DNA of 64,000 nucleotides from contig CAJUBL010000004.1 in assembly GCA_910584665.1 (NCBI GenBank), positions 8,144 to 72,143 on the forward strand. The letters are read 5' to 3'. Source of the DNA: an uncultured Muribaculaceae bacterium (GTDB lineage: Bacteria; Bacteroidota; Bacteroidia; Bacteroidales; Muribaculaceae). Of the stretch, positions 45,509 to 53,958 are shown in pieces (the first letter of the stretch is position 1; the number at the start of each line of letters is the position of its first letter). The notes under the pieces are model-generated. The model had not been told where the DNA came from. It made no database searches and saw only the letters and a list, made by a program, of their open reading frames with translations. Both the position numbers and the translations under genes were made by a program.

Positions 45509-46830
45509 ACAGACTGCTGACCGCCATACTTGTGTTGATGCCGTTGCTCGCAACGGCACAGGGCCATGACAAAGAAAAAAACAAGGTTCCGCCGGTCATA
45601 CACCCTCAGATAGGCGAGAGTGTGACGTCAGCCGACGGAACCTTCACCATCACCCTCGTATCACGTAAACAGAACTACGACTGGAGCAATGGATCAGAAC
45701 GTGATCCCGACATAGTATCGCCGAAGAGTGTGAATATCTCGCCCGACGGCAAGCGATACTATATAAACTCGCTCGAAGGATCGAAAACGGTATGTTACAA
45801 CGCAACGACAGGTAAAAAGATATCAACGGTATCACATAACATAACCCGACGGCACCGTAACCTGTGGACCGGGGCCGACGATATATATCCTTTTGACACT
45901 GTATACAGTCAGCCACGCATATTCACCGGCAAACCGGTAGAGGGAGCGTTCAGCCACTGCGGCCGATACCTGTGGATCCCATACTATCGCCGGTCATATG
46001 ATCTCAACGCCCAGGATCCGTCAGCCATTGCCGTCATCGACACACGTGGAGACTCGATAGTCCGAATTATGGACACCGGCCCATTGCCGAAAATGATAAA
46101 GGCATCACCTGACGGAAGGTATATGGCTGTATCACATTGGGGTAACAACACCGTAGGAATTATCGACATTACCTCCGATTCACCCGCCGGCTGGCGGCAG
46201 TTACCATATCACACAGTTGATTATAAGATGAAATTGAATTTCAGCCGCACAGAACCGGTAAATCGCGATACAGGCTCCGGTAATGCTCTGCGCGGCACTG
46301 TCTTCACACCGTGCGGACGATATCTGCTGGTGGGATGCATGGGAGGCATAGGCGGTATCGCGGTCATCGACATGGACTCAAACAAATACAAGGGTAAGAT
46401 CACAGGAATGATGCCCAACATACGGCATCTTGACATAAGCCGCGACGGATATCTCTATCTCAGCATCAACAAGGGAGGTTACCTGCAGCGTATCAGTCTC
46501 GACTCCATCTACAGCAATATCAGACGGATGGACGGCAAACCCCATAAGGTGACAGGCTGGCAGAACTGCAAGGTCGGAGCAGGCGCGAGGACAGTATGCC
46601 TGTCACCGGACGGCATGATAGCCTACGTGGCTTGCAATACAGTCAGCAAACTCTATGCTGTCGATACATCAACGATGACAGTGATGGCCAGCATAGATGC
46701 CGACAGTTACCCTGTCGGACTCGACATCAGTCCCGACGGCCACACCGTAATAGTGACATCACAGGGACGGCCGGGTGCAAAAATGTCAGGCAACGCCATA
46801 GACATTTACAGCATTGAACAGCAACATTGA
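45505..46830 (+). CDS. Secreted YVTN/YncE-type beta-propeller protein
   Basis: 441 residues from ATG 45505, which overlaps the glutamine synthetase stop (ATGA); an in-frame TTG at 45499 is not needed. A signal peptide ends near LLATAQG. Repeated propeller strands are visible: VNISPDGKRYYINS, IKASPDGRYMAVS, VFTPCGRYLLVG, LDISRDGYLYLS, VCLSPDGMIAYVA and LDISPDGHTVIV, giving about seven blades. Such proteins are periplasmic or surface scaffolds and binding proteins; no catalytic site is recognised. Tight coupling to a cytoplasmic glutamine synthetase is unexpected. Confidence 0.83.
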   Translation: MNRLLTAILVLMPLLATAQGHDKEKNKVPPVIHPQIGESVTSADGTFTITLVSRKQNYDWSNGSERDPDIVSPKSVNISPDGKRYYINSLEGSKTVCYNATTGKKISTVSHNITRRHRNLWTGADDIYPFDTVYSQPRIFTGKPVEGAFSHCGRYLWIPYYRRSYDLNAQDPSAIAVIDTRGDSIVRIMDTGPLPKMIKASPDGRYMAVSHWGNNTVGIIDITSDSPAGWRQLPYHTVDYKMKLNFSRTEPVNRDTGSGNALRGTVFTPCGRYLLVGCMGGIGGIAVIDMDSNKYKGKITGMMPNIRHLDISRDGYLYLSINKGGYLQRISLDSIYSNIRRMDGKPHKVTGWQNCKVGAGARTVCLSPDGMIAYVACNTVSKLYAVDTSTMTVMASIDADSYPVGLDISPDGHTVIVTSQGRPGAKMSGNAIDIYSIEQQH

Positions 46831-46847
46831 AAATATTACAGGCATAT

Positions 46848-46866
46848 CGGATATTCAGAGCCGGTC
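46848..46866 (+). repeat. 19-bp repeat, copy 2
   Basis: CGGATATTCAGAGCCGGTC, 18 of 19 bases identical to 43867-43885 and in the same orientation. It starts 17 bases after the propeller stop codon. Its TTCAGAG also pairs with CTCTGAA at 46875-46881, giving a small hairpin with a 14-base loop that might help end transcription, though there is no T tract. Confidence 0.65.
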
Positions 46867-46906
46867 TTAACTGCCTCTGAACACACAATCAGCCAGATAG
46901 ATCGGA

Positions 46907-49171
46907 TCACCTACGGTTTGTATAGGTTATAGTTCCGTTCATGACACGTACCGGAGCGCCGTTTACCGTAGCGCGTACAGGCGCCTGGGCCGGCGACAGC
47001 GTAAACCTGTAGCGAGGCTGTCCGTTGACATCGACACGCAGATCTCTTCCATGACGGGTAGTCATAAGGTTAAGTTTGGCAAGAGACGAAAACATCACCT
47101 TATCATCTCGCTTGAGCGAACTGCCGTGATTGATGAAAATATCTCCTCTGGCAGGATCACTACCCTTGGGATAGGTTACAGCCAGAATATATGCATCGGT
47201 CGACCATCCGTCAGCCTCGATCCATGAATTGAGGTGCATCAGACGTCCGTCGGCAAGCTGGTTGATATATACATCGGTAACGGTATCGCCATCAATGACA
47301 CGCACACCGATCCAGTCCTTACCCTCCCTGCGCTCTGTGACAGGGATCTCCTTCTGGTCCGGAGTATTTTTAAGCAGTATAGCGTTCACCCCCTTTATAC
47401 GGTCAAAAGTACCGGGAAGTTTCAGTGAGTAATAATCTTCCGTATCCTTAAGATCCTCTGTCGGACCCTTCAGTACATCCCAATACAACATCTCGGGATA
47501 ATCATGCACAAAGCCTGACGGAGCCAGCGGCTGGGGATACAGAGCGCGAAGAACTACCGATGCGCCATCTTTGGTGATCTCCAGATCTCCGCCACGCTTC
47601 TTCACTTCACCACCCGGATGCCATAACCACTCCCACGCCCCGGGACGATGTGAATGCAGGTCATCGATAACCAGTATGGTGTTGCCAATCCATAGAAAAG
47701 ATCGTATGTTACGGTCAAGCAGATGGCTCATGGGACCTGTACCGTCAGCGACAATATACTTCAGACGATCACCGCCATCAAGCATATTGCCCACATGCCC
47801 TGGAAGAGATGAACCGTGATACTGCTGGTAGCGTGGTTGTCCCTCACCGTCAAACTTTACCACGTTATGGGCATCGCTCTGGAAAAAATAATTACGGTAC
47901 TCCGGCTTCCCGTACGAACAGTTGCCGGCATCCTTGATAATATCCACTCCCTTGTGAAACAATATGAACGAATTGGCATCGGCATGGGCATGATTCCACG
48001 TCATTCCGCTCTTGACAACAAGCATCGTGGCATCCCTATTCCACGAATCACGCATTGTGGCCCATCCGAAGTCGCTCCACTGTTTGCTCAAAGGCAGACC
48101 GGGTGTTGACGGAGCCTTGTCAAGCGACGGTGTATATAGAAATCCCATTGGAAAAGTAACCGGCATACCCTCACGGTGCTGTCCGGGCTCGATAAGAGTC
48201 GCATACCACAGCGTGGCCGGATTCTCCACCCCCATAGCATAACTCAATATCATCGAGCCCTCACCGGTGACATTCTTATGGCTGTCCCCAAGATTGATGC
48301 TATGCAACTGACCGGTACGCGGATAAGCCACATGGCAGAAAAAATCCGGAAGAAGTTTCATCTGCGGTATCTCCTCCAGTTTATCGCCCGGATGGGAATT
48401 AAGCCATGCCAGACGCAGGAGCAAAGCCTCGGTAATACCAAAACTGGCGTAATTGATAGACTCGTACATGCCGCCATCGCGGTCAAACGTGCGGGGCTTT
48501 GTCTGCATCATGTCACCGGCGAAGTCGAACCACTCAGGCAACGCCTCCACCGCCAGCCGTGCCAGCCGTGCCGACTCGGGATGTTCATTGCTGATGGAAA
48601 GAGCAAGCAGACCGCCCATACCCACGCACGAGGTCCACCAGTTGTGACCCATTGAATTGAGCGAATGTATACGCGTGGAATCATCGAGCCAGTCGCCAAG
48701 GAGCGGCTCCACACACAGACGGTAAAACTCACGGGCAAGATCCGAACGTTCTGCCGGAGTAAGATCATTGTAGACCGCATCGTAAGCAACAGCCATCTGG
48801 AAAGAGCGGTGAGCCATTTGCAATTCACTACGCCACTGCGGATTACGCTGCATCATCTCCGCATTGGCCCACGACTTTACTTTAGCGATATTCCTGAGCA
48901 TGGACTTGAGCTTGTCACTATACCGCCGGTCTCCGGTGAGCTGATAGGCAAGTGCCATGTACTCCATCTTCATGATGTCATTACGACCGAGCTGATCTTC
49001 GGCTGTATCGAGAATAGATTGCATTGCACGTGCTCTTGTACTGTCACGTTCAGCCACTCTTGCCGTAGCCTCAACGCGCTGGGGAGTGAACAAAAGCGAG
49101 GGATGCTTGATGGCAGCCGTAACCGACAGGGCCGCGAGCATCATGGTCAATGATATTATTGCATATTTCAT
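46907..49171 (-). CDS. Heparinase II/III-family polysaccharide lyase
   Basis: A 754-residue secreted protein. After a signal peptide (MKYAIISLTMMLA) an alpha-helical toroid (about 30-370) is followed by the beta-sandwich domain with WNHAHADANSFILFHKG (His-rich metal/active segment), FFQSDAHNVVKFDGEGQ and LVIDDLHSHRPG, typical of heparinase II/III-like lyases. These depolymerise uronic-acid polysaccharides such as heparan, alginate or related glycans by beta-elimination; the substrate cannot be told here. It follows a GH28/GH49-like gene by 9 bases, so the two form one unit. No susCD genes are in the window. Confidence 0.87.
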   Translation of the reverse strand: MKYAIISLTMMLAALSVTAAIKHPSLLFTPQRVEATARVAERDSTRARAMQSILDTAEDQLGRNDIMKMEYMALAYQLTGDRRYSDKLKSMLRNIAKVKSWANAEMMQRNPQWRSELQMAHRSFQMAVAYDAVYNDLTPAERSDLAREFYRLCVEPLLGDWLDDSTRIHSLNSMGHNWWTSCVGMGGLLALSISNEHPESARLARLAVEALPEWFDFAGDMMQTKPRTFDRDGGMYESINYASFGITEALLLRLAWLNSHPGDKLEEIPQMKLLPDFFCHVAYPRTGQLHSINLGDSHKNVTGEGSMILSYAMGVENPATLWYATLIEPGQHREGMPVTFPMGFLYTPSLDKAPSTPGLPLSKQWSDFGWATMRDSWNRDATMLVVKSGMTWNHAHADANSFILFHKGVDIIKDAGNCSYGKPEYRNYFFQSDAHNVVKFDGEGQPRYQQYHGSSLPGHVGNMLDGGDRLKYIVADGTGPMSHLLDRNIRSFLWIGNTILVIDDLHSHRPGAWEWLWHPGGEVKKRGGDLEITKDGASVVLRALYPQPLAPSGFVHDYPEMLYWDVLKGPTEDLKDTEDYYSLKLPGTFDRIKGVNAILLKNTPDQKEIPVTERREGKDWIGVRVIDGDTVTDVYINQLADGRLMHLNSWIEADGWSTDAYILAVTYPKGSDPARGDIFINHGSSLKRDDKVMFSSLAKLNLMTTRHGRDLRVDVNGQPRYRFTLSPAQAPVRATVNGAPVRVMNGTITYTNRR

Positions 49172-49180
49172 AATCGTCGG

Positions 49181-50626
49181 TTATTTGAAAATTACGTTAT
49201 CGACATGTTCGCCCACATATATACGGGCCATATCGCTGGTCTTGTACCACCCGGGCTTGCCGGGCATATCGTCGCTATAGCGCACGCCGTTAATCACAAG
49301 ATTGTCAAATGTCACATTCCTGACGCGACGGTTCTCGTCATACCCCAGAATGAGCGAAATCTCCGCATTGTCACCATTGTAGGTGATATCCTTGAAAGTC
49401 ACGTTCTCAATACCACGTCCCGGGGCACCACAGTATTTCTTATTCCAGCACAGACGCATGCTCAGCAACCGGCCCTGCCTGATATTCTCGATACGTATGT
49501 TCTCGAATGTCACATTCTTAACCAGATTATTATCACCGACATCGATCGACATCACACCCTGATAATCAAGCTGCATTTCCTTCTCGTCTAGGACATCGAT
49601 ATTACGGTACAGCAGATTCACTGCCGAATCGGGTTGCTCTACATTGCCATGAAGACCGATCTCAATGACATGAGCGACATCGGCCCACAGAGTAGAGTTT
49701 TCCATCCTGATATTGCGGGCACTGCCATTAAAATCCTTACGGGTACAGTAGACGGTAGTACAGTCATCGCTTGTGCGGGCGAAAACATTGTCATAACTTA
49801 CATTACCCGATGCGAACACATTGAACCCGTCGCCCCAGCCATAATAGCTTATAACCTTCACATTGTTGATCTTCACCGAGTCACTGCCGCCTACAGGGAG
49901 TTGGGTTGTCATAATACCGTCGATCTCGACATTTCTGGAATTACGGACATATATTCCGGCTGTACGGGAAGGATATACGACTCCTCGTCCCCATATCCTC
50001 ACGTTGCTGACCGTATCTACATTTATAACGCCATCGATATATGCGCCTCCTGCTATGCACACACGCTGATTATCCCGGACCTTAAGGGGTTCCGGCAAAC
50101 GGTGGTAGCCCGGAGCAAAATACAGGAAGTTTCTGTCCTTGCGCAGTTTCCTGAGTTCCCGGCCGACAGGAATATCGGTCTGAATAGCTCCGGCAAAAAG
50201 CTGGATATTATCGAATATATCTCCATTGACCTCGACCGAGAGATTTTCCGGCTTGTCAAGAGTAAACACGAACACACTGTCATTCAAAGATTTCACCTCA
50301 ATGCCACGAGCCAACGGACGTACACGGGCCGATTCGATAACACGTCCGCGAGCCGTAACCTTTACCTCGACACTTCCATCAAAGTCAAAAATGGCCATTG
50401 AAGAATTCCTGACCGAATGCTTTCCGCCGACAGTCTCGTCAACCCTGACATTATATAACCCTACAGGCGACCACTCCGCACCGGAAACACCGGCGTCCCT
50501 TACCTCAAGTCCGAACGAACGGTTGACCGGAGCCTCAGAAGGAACCGGATATATCACAACCCGCCCCGACATACAGAAAGCCAGACAAAAAAGCAAAGCA
50601 ACACAAAACAGTTTATTCATATTCAT
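49181..50626 (-). CDS. GH28/GH49-like right-handed beta-helix glycosidase
   Basis: A 481-residue secreted protein. After a signal peptide comes a beta-sandwich (VIYPVPSEAPVNRSFG to RPLARGIEV, about 25-125) as in dextranase/isopullulanase-type and many Bacteroidales GH28-like enzymes. A parallel beta-helix follows with GGAYIDGVI, VRIWGRGVV, the acidic motifs GWGDGFNVF and TSDDCTTVY, and repeated NVTFENI/NVTFKDI coils. The Asp residues in the last two motifs are the probable catalytic acids. It probably cleaves glycosidic bonds in an acidic or alpha-linked glycan, acting with the lyase encoded next. Confidence 0.8.
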   Translation of the reverse strand: MNMNKLFCVALLFCLAFCMSGRVVIYPVPSEAPVNRSFGLEVRDAGVSGAEWSPVGLYNVRVDETVGGKHSVRNSSMAIFDFDGSVEVKVTARGRVIESARVRPLARGIEVKSLNDSVFVFTLDKPENLSVEVNGDIFDNIQLFAGAIQTDIPVGRELRKLRKDRNFLYFAPGYHRLPEPLKVRDNQRVCIAGGAYIDGVINVDTVSNVRIWGRGVVYPSRTAGIYVRNSRNVEIDGIMTTQLPVGGSDSVKINNVKVISYYGWGDGFNVFASGNVSYDNVFARTSDDCTTVYCTRKDFNGSARNIRMENSTLWADVAHVIEIGLHGNVEQPDSAVNLLYRNIDVLDEKEMQLDYQGVMSIDVGDNNLVKNVTFENIRIENIRQGRLLSMRLCWNKKYCGAPGRGIENVTFKDITYNGDNAEISLILGYDENRRVRNVTFDNLVINGVRYSDDMPGKPGWYKTSDMARIYVGEHVDNVIFK

Positions 50627-50750
50627 AAAATATACAAAGCGTTATATCTGATAATACGCATTCAGTTACAAATATACTCATAATATCCGACGAAAAGAAT
50701 AGCGAAAGTCATGCGAAGCATGGTTCATGGTGGCGAAGCCAATTCTTTGA

Positions 50751-50836
50751 GTCAAATATACGGATAAGTCGAGAGCAAATCAAAATTTATTTTGAATTTG
50801 CCGAGCGTGAGTATATGAGACGAAGTCAAATATACG
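50751..50836. repeat. 12-bp direct repeats flanking a near-perfect palindrome
   Basis: GTCAAATATACG occurs at 50751-50762 and again at 50825-50836, 74 bases apart. Midway, 50775-50801 forms a stem of 12 bp (GCAAATCAAAAT against ATTTTGAATTTGC) with one bulged base and a 2-base centre. Each direct repeat contains TATATTTG on the minus strand, an exact -7 box. Confidence 0.6.
50753..50784 (-). promoter_or_regulatory. Promoter of the beta-helix/lyase pair
   Basis: On the minus strand TTTG (50781-50784), 20 bases, then TATATTTG (50753-50760), a full match with the same spacing as the promoters at 103-134 and 62835-62866. The leader to the ATG at 50626 is about 120 bases. A further TATATTTG at 50669-50676 is closer to the gene but lacks the upstream box. 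Confidence 0.55.
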
Positions 50837-50957
50837 AAGAATATTCGACAAAACATAATAGCAATTACCGGACGCAGAGCCACGTAATGATCTGTGAAAA
50901 ATATTTATTTTTAGTTTTTTTTGTCTCTCCGAAATTCATTTTTCAAAGATTTTTCGC

Positions 50958-50965
50958 TATCTTTG
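50958..50965 (+). promoter_or_regulatory. -7 box of ndk
   Basis: TATCTTTG matches TAnnTTTG and lies 57 bases before the ndk ATG. The region upstream is T-rich but has no TTTG at 20 bases. Confidence 0.5.
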
Positions 50966-51022
50966 ACAGCCGTTTATGAAAACGACAACACACATCCCGT
51001 CAACCTAAAACACCTCTATATC

Positions 51023-51484
51023 ATGGAACAAACCCTTGTTCTCATCAAGCCATCCGGCATAATACGCTGTCTCGCAGGGGATATTATATCCCGTTTCCAG
51101 CATAAGGGTCTCATCATCGCAGGTCTTAAAATGATGCAGCTCGATGAGTCGGTCCTACGTGAGCACTATGCCCACCTCGTTGACAGACCATTTTTTCCAT
51201 CATTGCTCGATTCGATGATGCGGACACCGGTTATAGCAATGTGTATCAAAGGAGTTGACGCCGTGCAGGTGGTCAGAGACATGACCGGTGCCACCAATGG
51301 ACGCAAGGCCGCCCCAGGCACCATACGCGGCGACTACAGCATGAGCGGACAGGAAAACATCATACACGCTTCAGACAGCGTTGAGAACGGTCTTATCGAG
51401 ATCAGACGTTTCTTCAAGCCTGAGGAAATATTTGATTATCAGGACAACACTTTCAGATATCTTTACGCTCCCGACGAGAAATAA
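51023..51484 (+). CDS. ndk: Nucleoside-diphosphate kinase
   Basis: 153 residues from ATG 51023. The enzyme transfers the gamma-phosphate between nucleoside triphosphates and diphosphates to balance NTP pools. The start QTLVLIKPSG, RGDYSMSG and the phosphate-accepting His115 in NIIHASDS are visible. An in-frame TTG far upstream lies before the -7 box and adds non-family sequence, so it is rejected. It stands alone with its own promoter. Confidence 0.97.
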   Translation: MEQTLVLIKPSGIIRCLAGDIISRFQHKGLIIAGLKMMQLDESVLREHYAHLVDRPFFPSLLDSMMRTPVIAMCIKGVDAVQVVRDMTGATNGRKAAPGTIRGDYSMSGQENIIHASDSVENGLIEIRRFFKPEEIFDYQDNTFRYLYAPDEK

Positions 51485-51585
51485 AACCACCTCAGTCTCA
51501 CAACAAGTAATTAACTGCACTTCAATACAATCAGTTTTTCTCCGTTTTTTAACCGATCTCTCTTTATTTTGTATTCAAAAACATA

Positions 51586-52578
51586 ATGAATTCAGCCAAT
51601 CGATTTATATTAACGACTTTAATAGCCATGGGACTGGGGCTGAGTGTTGACGCTCAGACATCCAGCTATCGTGTACCGGCAGAGCACACCCAGGCCCATC
51701 GCGAGATGCTGGCCTCGCAGGATCATGTGGGTTCACAGATCCGTGTCGAAGATACCCAGGCATTTATCGACAACCTTTTCAGCGAAGAGGATGAACCCGA
51801 ACTCGACATCTATACCGAAGGTTGGGACTCCAAACTCGTAAACGCATATGCCAACTCGGTAGTTCCAGACACAAAAGAAATCGATGTCAGCGGATATGTG
51901 ATGCCACACAGCGGTTATCTCACATCACCCTATGGCTACCGCAGGCGCTACCGCCGCATGCACAAGGGTGTTGATATAAAAGTATACATAGGCGATACCA
52001 TCCGTGCCGCTTTTGACGGCAAAGTCCGCCTCACCAACTTCGAGCGCCGCGGTTATGGCAAATATGTGATCCTGCGTCACACCAACGGCCTTGAGACTGT
52101 ATACGGCCATCTCTCGGAGTTCCTCGTCGAGGCCGACCAGTATGTCAGGGCCGGAGATCCTATCGCTCTGGGTGGCAATACCGGTCGTTCAACCGGACCT
52201 CACCTTCATTTCGAAACCCGTTTCATGGGATATCCCATAAATCCGTCGGCTATTTTCGACTTTGCCAACCAGACAGTACATACAGATACATATATGTTTG
52301 ACAAAGAAACATATAAACTGGCCCGCAACTATGATCCGGCCGCCAACAACCAGTATGCCACCCAGTGGCGTCAGGCAAATCCACAGCCAGCCCGTCAGGT
52401 AGCTTCAAAAGCTTCGGGCAACGGTGGAAAAGGCGCTTCCACCTATACCGTACGCAAGGGAGACAGCCTGAGCAAGATCGCCTCGCGCAACGGCCTGAGC
52501 CTGCAGCGTCTTTGCCGTCTGAACGGTCTGAAGACATCAAGTAAAATCAGGATCGGTCAGAAACTTAAGCTCAGATAA
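51586..52578 (+). CDS. M23 metallopeptidase with C-terminal LysM domain
   Basis: A 330-residue secreted cell-wall peptidase. A signal peptide ends near SVDAQTS. The M23 domain has zinc ligands His126 and Asp130 (HKGVD) and His208 (HLHFE), plus catalytic His175 (YGHLSEF), so it should be active, cutting peptide cross-links in peptidoglycan. The C-terminal LysM (YTVRKGDSLSKIA to IRIGQKLKLR, about 285-330) binds glycan strands. Contrast the degenerate M23 protein at 11250-12185. Confidence 0.94.
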   Translation: MNSANRFILTTLIAMGLGLSVDAQTSSYRVPAEHTQAHREMLASQDHVGSQIRVEDTQAFIDNLFSEEDEPELDIYTEGWDSKLVNAYANSVVPDTKEIDVSGYVMPHSGYLTSPYGYRRRYRRMHKGVDIKVYIGDTIRAAFDGKVRLTNFERRGYGKYVILRHTNGLETVYGHLSEFLVEADQYVRAGDPIALGGNTGRSTGPHLHFETRFMGYPINPSAIFDFANQTVHTDTYMFDKETYKLARNYDPAANNQYATQWRQANPQPARQVASKASGNGGKGASTYTVRKGDSLSKIASRNGLSLQRLCRLNGLKTSSKIRIGQKLKLR

Positions 52579-52611
52579 TATCTGACAGGAAATTCATACA
52601 GACCCTATATA

Positions 52612-52652
52612 AAGGAGACATCAGCGTATTCACGTATCGCTTATGTCTCTTT
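52612..52652. terminator. Hairpin between convergent genes
   Basis: 52612-52626 pairs with 52638-52652 (15 positions, one mismatch and one G-U), loop of 11 bases. It lies between the M23 peptidase gene and the convergent MATE gene. The tails are only moderately T-rich (GTTATTTC on the plus side, TTATATAGG on the minus side). Confidence 0.55.
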
Positions 52653-52674
52653 GTTATTTCATGACGGCAGGAAT

Positions 52675-53958
52675 TTATTGATGACGTGGCCATAGTAGAG
52701 TCTGCGCTATACCTCGGGTCAGCAGATATGCGATAAAAGCAAGCCATAGAGCATGATTGCCGAGCAACGGAAGCAAAGTGTAATAGATGACGAAAAAAGC
52801 GACCATTGCCATGAACATAGCCTTGAGCATTCCGCGGGTGGCTGTCGCTCCGATGTATATACCATCCCATATGAATGCCGCAAAACCGGCCAGCGGGACT
52901 GTGACGGCCCATGGCAGATAGACCCCGGCGGCCTCCCTGACGTTATTGCTGTCTGTAAGTATCCCCAGGATCCATTCTCCGCCGATAAAATATATTATAG
53001 TGTAAATTATGGCCAATGCGGCTCCCCACCGCATCAGCGCCCTGACACATTGACGCAATGCGTCAATGTCGCCCTGACCTGTCAGTCTTCCTGTCAGAGC
53101 CTCTCCGGCAAACGCAAATCCGTCGATCATGTAGCTGAACAGAATAAACAGCTGCATAAGCAGAGCGTTTACGGCCAGTATTGTCTCTCCCTGTCTCGCA
53201 CCTTCACGTGTGAACCATAGAGTCACCGCTATGAGGCATGCTGTGCGCAGCATGATATCCCGGTTTATAGCGAAGTAGTGCCTGAGAGCATCGAGGTCAA
53301 GGATGTCTCTGAACCGTACACGTGGCAACCTGTAATAAAGGCACATTACTGAACCGATGACTACACCGGCCCATTGGGCGGAGAGTGTCCCTATTGCCAC
53401 CCCGTCAAGTTTCATGCCTGCCGTGAAAGCGAGCAACGGGCTTATGGCTATATTCACGACATTGATGGCTATTGATATTATCATGGGGCGGCGTGACGAC
53501 TGCATGCCAAGGAACCAGCCCGTCAGGACATAGGTTGCCAGAACAGCCGGTGAGCCCCATATCACGATACTGAAATATCGCCGGGCCAGCGTGGCGGTTG
53601 TTTCATCAGGTTCGAGGAATAGAAGCAGACCGTCGACAATAAACCGGCTTGTCGCTATCATCACAGCCGAGACGACAGCGGCCACAAGGAGTCCGCGGTA
53701 TAGTATCAGCGTCTGCTGGAGAGTGTCACCGCGTCCGGCAGCTATTGCAGTGAGTCCGCTCGAACCCATGCGCAGAAAAGCGAACAGCCAGTATAGCAGA
53801 TTAAACATGCCCGCCCCTACTGCTATAGCCGCAATGTAGGTCTCGCTACCGAGATGCCCGGTGATGGCTGTATCGACAAGCCCCAGCAGCGGCGTCGTTA
53901 TATTGGCTATGATCGACGGTACTGCCAGGGCAAGTATGTCACGGTTAAGTGTCTTCAT
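52675..53958 (-). CDS. MATE family efflux transporter (DinF-like)
   Basis: 427 residues from the ATG at 53958, with about 12 membrane helices. The N-terminus DILALAVPSIIANITTPLLGLVDTA, given here in part, is the DinF branch pattern, with GHLGSETYIAA following. MATE proteins exchange Na+ or H+ for drugs or metabolites. The ATG overlaps the stop of the OPT gene (ATGA), so the transporters are cotranslated; an in-frame TTG at 53973 is less likely. The substrate is unknown. Confidence 0.9.
   Translation of the reverse strand: MKTLNRDILALAVPSIIANITTPLLGLVDTAITGHLGSETYIAAIAVGAGMFNLLYWLFAFLRMGSSGLTAIAAGRGDTLQQTLILYRGLLVAAVVSAVMIATSRFIVDGLLLFLEPDETTATLARRYFSIVIWGSPAVLATYVLTGWFLGMQSSRRPMIISIAINVVNIAISPLLAFTAGMKLDGVAIGTLSAQWAGVVIGSVMCLYYRLPRVRFRDILDLDALRHYFAINRDIMLRTACLIAVTLWFTREGARQGETILAVNALLMQLFILFSYMIDGFAFAGEALTGRLTGQGDIDALRQCVRALMRWGAALAIIYTIIYFIGGEWILGILTDSNNVREAAGVYLPWAVTVPLAGFAAFIWDGIYIGATATRGMLKAMFMAMVAFFVIYYTLLPLLGNHALWLAFIAYLLTRGIAQTLLWPRHQ

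Larger units (their letters stand above)
50627..51022. other. 396-base gap with repeats and promoters
   Basis: No coding frame is supported. It holds a good minus-strand promoter (50753-50784), two 12-bp direct repeats (50751-50762 and 50825-50836), a near-palindrome between them (50775-50801), a small ATGCGAAGCAT hairpin (50711-50721), and the ndk -7 box (50958-50965). The arrangement from about 50740 to 50840 looks like a dispersed non-coding repeat more than a plain spacer. Confidence 0.6.

Noticed and set aside
44339..45559. Long open frame (406 codons) on the minus strand across glutamine synthetase
   Set aside because: It is antisense to a clear enzyme gene, has a Cys/Val/Tyr-rich composition without a recognisable domain, and is explained by codon bias of the sense gene.
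46854..46881. TTCAGAG/CTCTGAA hairpin as a firm terminator after the propeller gene
   Set aside because: Only 7 bp with a 14-base loop and no T tract. It is mentioned with the repeat but not called as a terminator.
50921..51022. Upstream extension of ndk from a TTG
   Set aside because: It begins before the -7 promoter box and adds residues not found in the family; ATG 51023 begins the normal sequence.
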